Source: an uncultured Prevotellaceae bacterium (lineage in GTDB: Bacteria > Bacteroidota > Bacteroidia > Bacteroidales > Bacteroidaceae). Taken from it: 64,000 nucleotides of DNA. The stretch covers positions 62,001 to 126,000 of the forward strand of contig CACYQO010000003.1 of NCBI GenBank assembly GCA_902776545.1, given 5' to 3'. The notes under the pieces are model-generated. The model did not search any database and was not told where the DNA came from. It worked only from the letters and a program-made list of their open reading frames with translations. Both the position numbers and the translations under genes were made by a program. How positions within the stretch are numbered: position 1 is the stretch's first letter; every line of letters starts with the position of its first letter. Below, in pieces: positions 62,037 through 64,000 of the stretch.

Positions 62037-62809
62037 TTGCACATGATGCCGCGCTTGGAGTGTTCCAGGAAGCGGATAATGTTTTGAATCTCAGGACTGT
62101 CAGGCACCTGGTCGCGGATCTGTTTGATCACGTCGAACACGCTCGTCTTACCATGGAAGAGCAGACGATAGGCATTGGCGATGTGGCTCTGAACCTTCTT
62201 GTCGATCTCGGCATAGTCCATCATCGTCGTGTTAGGACCGCCATACTCCATCGGATTACCACCGGCAATGACGTAGGGAGGAACGTCATGCGAGAAGGCG
62301 GTACCTGCCTGAATCAGCGATAGGTCTCCGGCACGAGTGTTGGCATTCTGAATGGCACCAGAGGAGAAGATGACGCCATTACCGATCTCGCAGTCGCCGG
62401 CAATCTTCGTGCCATAACCGAACACGCAGTTCGTTCCCACCACCGTATCGTGGCTGATATGGGTTCCTTCAAGCAGGAAGTTATGGTTGCCGATCTTCGT
62501 CACACCGCCGCGGTTGGTACCACGGTTGATGACAACATTCTCACGGATGATATTGTTATCACCAATCTCCACATACGACTTGGCGCCTCGGAAGCTGAAG
62601 TCCTGCGGCAGGGCAGCGATGACGCTTCCCTGGTGGATCTTGTTGCCTTTGCCGATGCGCGAGCCGCTGCAGATGCTGACGAAGGGGAAGATGATACAGT
62701 TGTCACCGATCTCCACATCGTCCTCGATATACACGAAGGGGAATATCTTGCAGTTTTCACCGATCTTCGCCTTGGGCGAAATCTCAGCTTTGGGGGAAAT
62801 TTCGTTCAT
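62033..62809 (-). CDS. lpxA: LpxA-like acyltransferase (left-handed beta-helix)
   Basis: 258 residues from ATG 62809, the normal LpxA size; the frame further up reads only heptamer repeat. Hexapeptide repeats run from residue 5 to about 190 (AKIGENCKIFPFVYIEDDVEIGD). LpxA marks are IAALPQDFSFRGAKSYVEIGDNNIIRENVVINRGT and HISHDTVVG with the likely catalytic His, followed by a helical C-terminus. LpxA adds 3-hydroxyacyl chains to UDP-GlcNAc, the first lipid A step. The loop after FGYGTKIAGD departs from canonical LpxA and no lpxC/lpxD is adjacent, so a paralogue with another nucleotide-sugar substrate is possible. Confidence 0.7.
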   Translation of the reverse strand: MNEISPKAEISPKAKIGENCKIFPFVYIEDDVEIGDNCIIFPFVSICSGSRIGKGNKIHQGSVIAALPQDFSFRGAKSYVEIGDNNIIRENVVINRGTNRGGVTKIGNHNFLLEGTHISHDTVVGTNCVFGYGTKIAGDCEIGNGVIFSSGAIQNANTRAGDLSLIQAGTAFSHDVPPYVIAGGNPMEYGGPNTTMMDYAEIDKKVQSHIANAYRLLFHGKTSVFDVIKQIRDQVPDSPEIQNIIRFLEHSKRGIMCK

Positions 62810-62823
62810 TTCATTCACTTTTT

Positions 62824-63272
62824 TAGGAGTCAGGAGACAGGAGTCAGGGAGTCTGTAGATATGTCTATAGGACATTTCTTTCCTTAATTCCTTTAAGGTA
62901 GGCTGTCAACAGCCTGCTTGTCTCTTCTATACTCTGATTTAACATATTATATTGCTCTATTGTTATGTATTCAAGATCCTTTGACAAGAGAATATAGTAT
63001 CGGCATTCTTCCAAACTGCCTTGGGAGATATTGAGAAATCGCAGTTTATCCGCCATACCTTCTTTCCTGTATCCTTCCGCAATATTGGCAGCAATTGACA
63101 CGGCTGCTCTTTCAAATTGAGAACAAAGACCATATCGTTCATAGGATGGGAATGTCCTGGTTGACTTATAAACTTGTAGCACAAAAGCATGCGCTTTCTG
63201 CCAAGCGACAATCTCCTTGAAGCTCTTTGTCATTTGCATATCTACAGACTCCTGCCTCCTGACTCCTGACTA
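62824..63272. mobile_element. S23-gene cassette with 15-bp inverted repeats and heptamer arms
   Basis: GTCAGGA-type heptamers (62824-62855) run into GAGTCTGTAGATATG (62849-62863). The exact complement CATATCTACAGACTC (63236-63250) is followed by complementary CTCCTGA heptamers to about 63272. The S23-family ORF fills the interior from the right repeat (its ATG is inside) to 1 bp from the left one. The layout copies the palindromic elements of this window, with a gene in place of the 40-nt core. Confidence 0.7.
62865..63239 (-). CDS. Four-helix-bundle protein (S23 / 23S rRNA IVS-protein family)
   Basis: 124 residues, all helical: SFKEIVAWQKAHAFVLQVYK, FPSYERYGLCSQFERAAVSIAANIAEGYRK, FLNISQGSLEECRYYILLSKDLEYI and ETSRLLTAYLKGI. 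FP..E.YGL..Q..RAAVSI..NIAEG is the S23-family signature. Relatives are encoded in intervening sequences of 23S rRNA in Leptospira and others, and Avd of diversity-generating retroelements has the same fold; most have no known activity. ATG 63239 lies in the right inverted repeat (ATG 63233 is the alternative), and the TAG ends against the left one. It lies on the same strand as its neighbours but has no functional link to them. Confidence 0.9.
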   Translation of the reverse strand: MQMTKSFKEIVAWQKAHAFVLQVYKSTRTFPSYERYGLCSQFERAAVSIAANIAEGYRKEGMADKLRFLNISQGSLEECRYYILLSKDLEYITIEQYNMLNQSIEETSRLLTAYLKGIKERNVL

Positions 63273-63273
63273 C

Positions 63274-64000
63274 TTATTTCGCACCGCCTCCGAGGGCCTG
63301 GTACAGATTAACCACTGATTGCATCTTGCTGAACTGGTCGGTGACCTCGTTGATCTCTGCATTGAGCAGGGTGCTCTGGGCAGAGATGACCTCAAGGTAG
63401 GTGGTGTTGGACGACGACTCCATGAGCTTACGGGTGTCCACCACGTTCTGCTTGAGCACAGCCACGCGCTTGGCGTCGAGCACGGCCTTGTCGGCGTAGG
63501 CATTATAGGACGAGAGGGCGTTTGACACCTCGTTGCCAGCCTTATAGATAGCGTTCTGCCAGTTGTTGTAGGCCTGCTCATACTTATCCTTGGCCACTTT
63601 CAGACCAGCGATGATCTGTCCGTGCTGGAAGATAGGCTGCACCAGACTTCCGACGGCCTGCAGGAGCCATTTGCCGGGATTCACCAAGCCATTGTTATTC
63701 GTGAAAGCGGCTGTACCCGTGATGGTAATGCTGGGATAGAAACGGCTGCGGGCAGTCTCGATATCATAGAAGCACTGTGCGAGCGACATCTCATAAGAAT
63801 GTACGTCGGCACGGTTGGCAAGCATCTGGATACCCACACCTGTGGCAAACTCCGAAGGCAGATACTGATCGGCGAAAGTACCACGGGGGATGGTCTGTCC
63901 CGGCTGTCCGATAAGCAGCGAGAGAGAGTTCTCTAACTCACGGATCTGACGCTGGAGGTCGATCTTCTGCGTCTGCACCTGGTAGTAGGCAGCCTCAGCA
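63274..64000 (-). CDS. TolC/OprM-type outer-membrane efflux protein (N-terminus outside window)
   Basis: The frame is open to the right edge (first complete codon at 63999), about 242 residues seen. AEAAYYQVQTQKIDLQRQIRELENSLSLLIGQ, RADVHSYEMSLAQCFYDIETARSRFYPSITITG, PIFQHGQIIAGLKVAKDKYEQAYNNWQNAIYKAGNEVSNAL and TYLEVISAQSTLLNAEIN are the second half of the NodT/OprM-like outer-membrane factor: coiled helices and barrel strands. It would pair with an RND pump and periplasmic adaptor, presumably encoded to the right. Its stop lies 2 bp from the heptamer arm of the S23 cassette. Confidence 0.92.
   Translation of the reverse strand, partial: AEAAYYQVQTQKIDLQRQIRELENSLSLLIGQPGQTIPRGTFADQYLPSEFATGVGIQMLANRADVHSYEMSLAQCFYDIETARSRFYPSITITGTAAFTNNNGLVNPGKWLLQAVGSLVQPIFQHGQIIAGLKVAKDKYEQAYNNWQNAIYKAGNEVSNALSSYNAYADKAVLDAKRVAVLKQNVVDTRKLMESSSNTTYLEVISAQSTLLNAEINEVTDQFSKMQSVVNLYQALGGGAK

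Noticed and set aside
62810..62875. Longer N-terminus of the LpxA-like protein
   Set aside because: It would be encoded by the heptamer arm of the S23 cassette; ATG 62809 gives the usual protein length.

Overview
The window is a chromosomal segment of a Bacteroidales bacterium, most likely Prevotella or a close relative. The signs are a MurF-alanine racemase fusion, a fucokinase/GDP-fucose pyrophosphorylase (Fkp), DUF3575-DUF5119-fimbrillin genes, promoters of the form TTTG-N20-TAnnTTTG, and no Shine-Dalgarno leaders. Genus is inferred from gene content only.

Bases 1-27,650 hold a leftward surface-adhesin locus. A promoter near 27,650 precedes a DUF3575 outer-membrane protein with an OmpA-like part, a DUF5119 lipoprotein and a series of fimbrillin lipoproteins (24927-22450, 22396-20150, 16344-14428, 12559-11345, 11315-10113). 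The locus ends in a giant secreted protein of at least 3,370 residues built of Y/F-G-G-G repeats, whose frame is open to the left edge. Three of the five lipoproteins share a clear tail, and four carry a T-R-A motif 25-55 residues after the lipobox, as expected for type V pili matured by Arg cleavage. Between 16.4 and 20.1 kb an accessory patch interrupts the series: an ORF6N protein, a collapsed AAA-ATPase pseudogene, an unknown gene pair, a RelE/ParE-type toxin-antitoxin pair, a 32-residue membrane peptide, a duplicated promoter-leader of about 300 bp, and a hairpin resembling a tRNA or tmRNA 3' end.

Bases 27.9-40 kb hold dnaA, an MCE/MlaD lipid-transport protein, an N-acetylmuramoyl-L-alanine amidase with a SPOR domain, folB, an NrdJb-like protein, a nitroreductase, and a uronate/xylan group (MFS transporter, exported KduI, lone galactitol-type EIIC, GH8). 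Bases 40-64 kb hold cell-envelope and housekeeping genes: murF-alr, GSCFA, fkp, YfhO family, TrmH family, mtnN, luxS, an AraC-type regulator, typA, rpsO, GH28, folK, queA, truB, uppP, DUF3098, ftsX, radical SAM, LpxA-like, an S23-type four-helix-bundle gene and a TolC-like efflux protein (partial).

The most unusual feature is a dispersed family of palindromic elements from about 30.5 kb to 63.3 kb. Each has arms of tandem 7- or 8-base units, with the opposite arm complementary. Many enclose a related core of about 40 nt that starts GATTAC. Arm sequence differs between elements while the core persists. They lie between genes and also in frame inside MurF-Alr (four), Fkp (four), GSCFA, YfhO, TrmH and radical SAM genes. 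One unit (62824-63272) carries the S23-family gene precisely between 15-bp perfect inverted repeats and heptamer arms. I infer that this may be the coding, mobilising form of the family.
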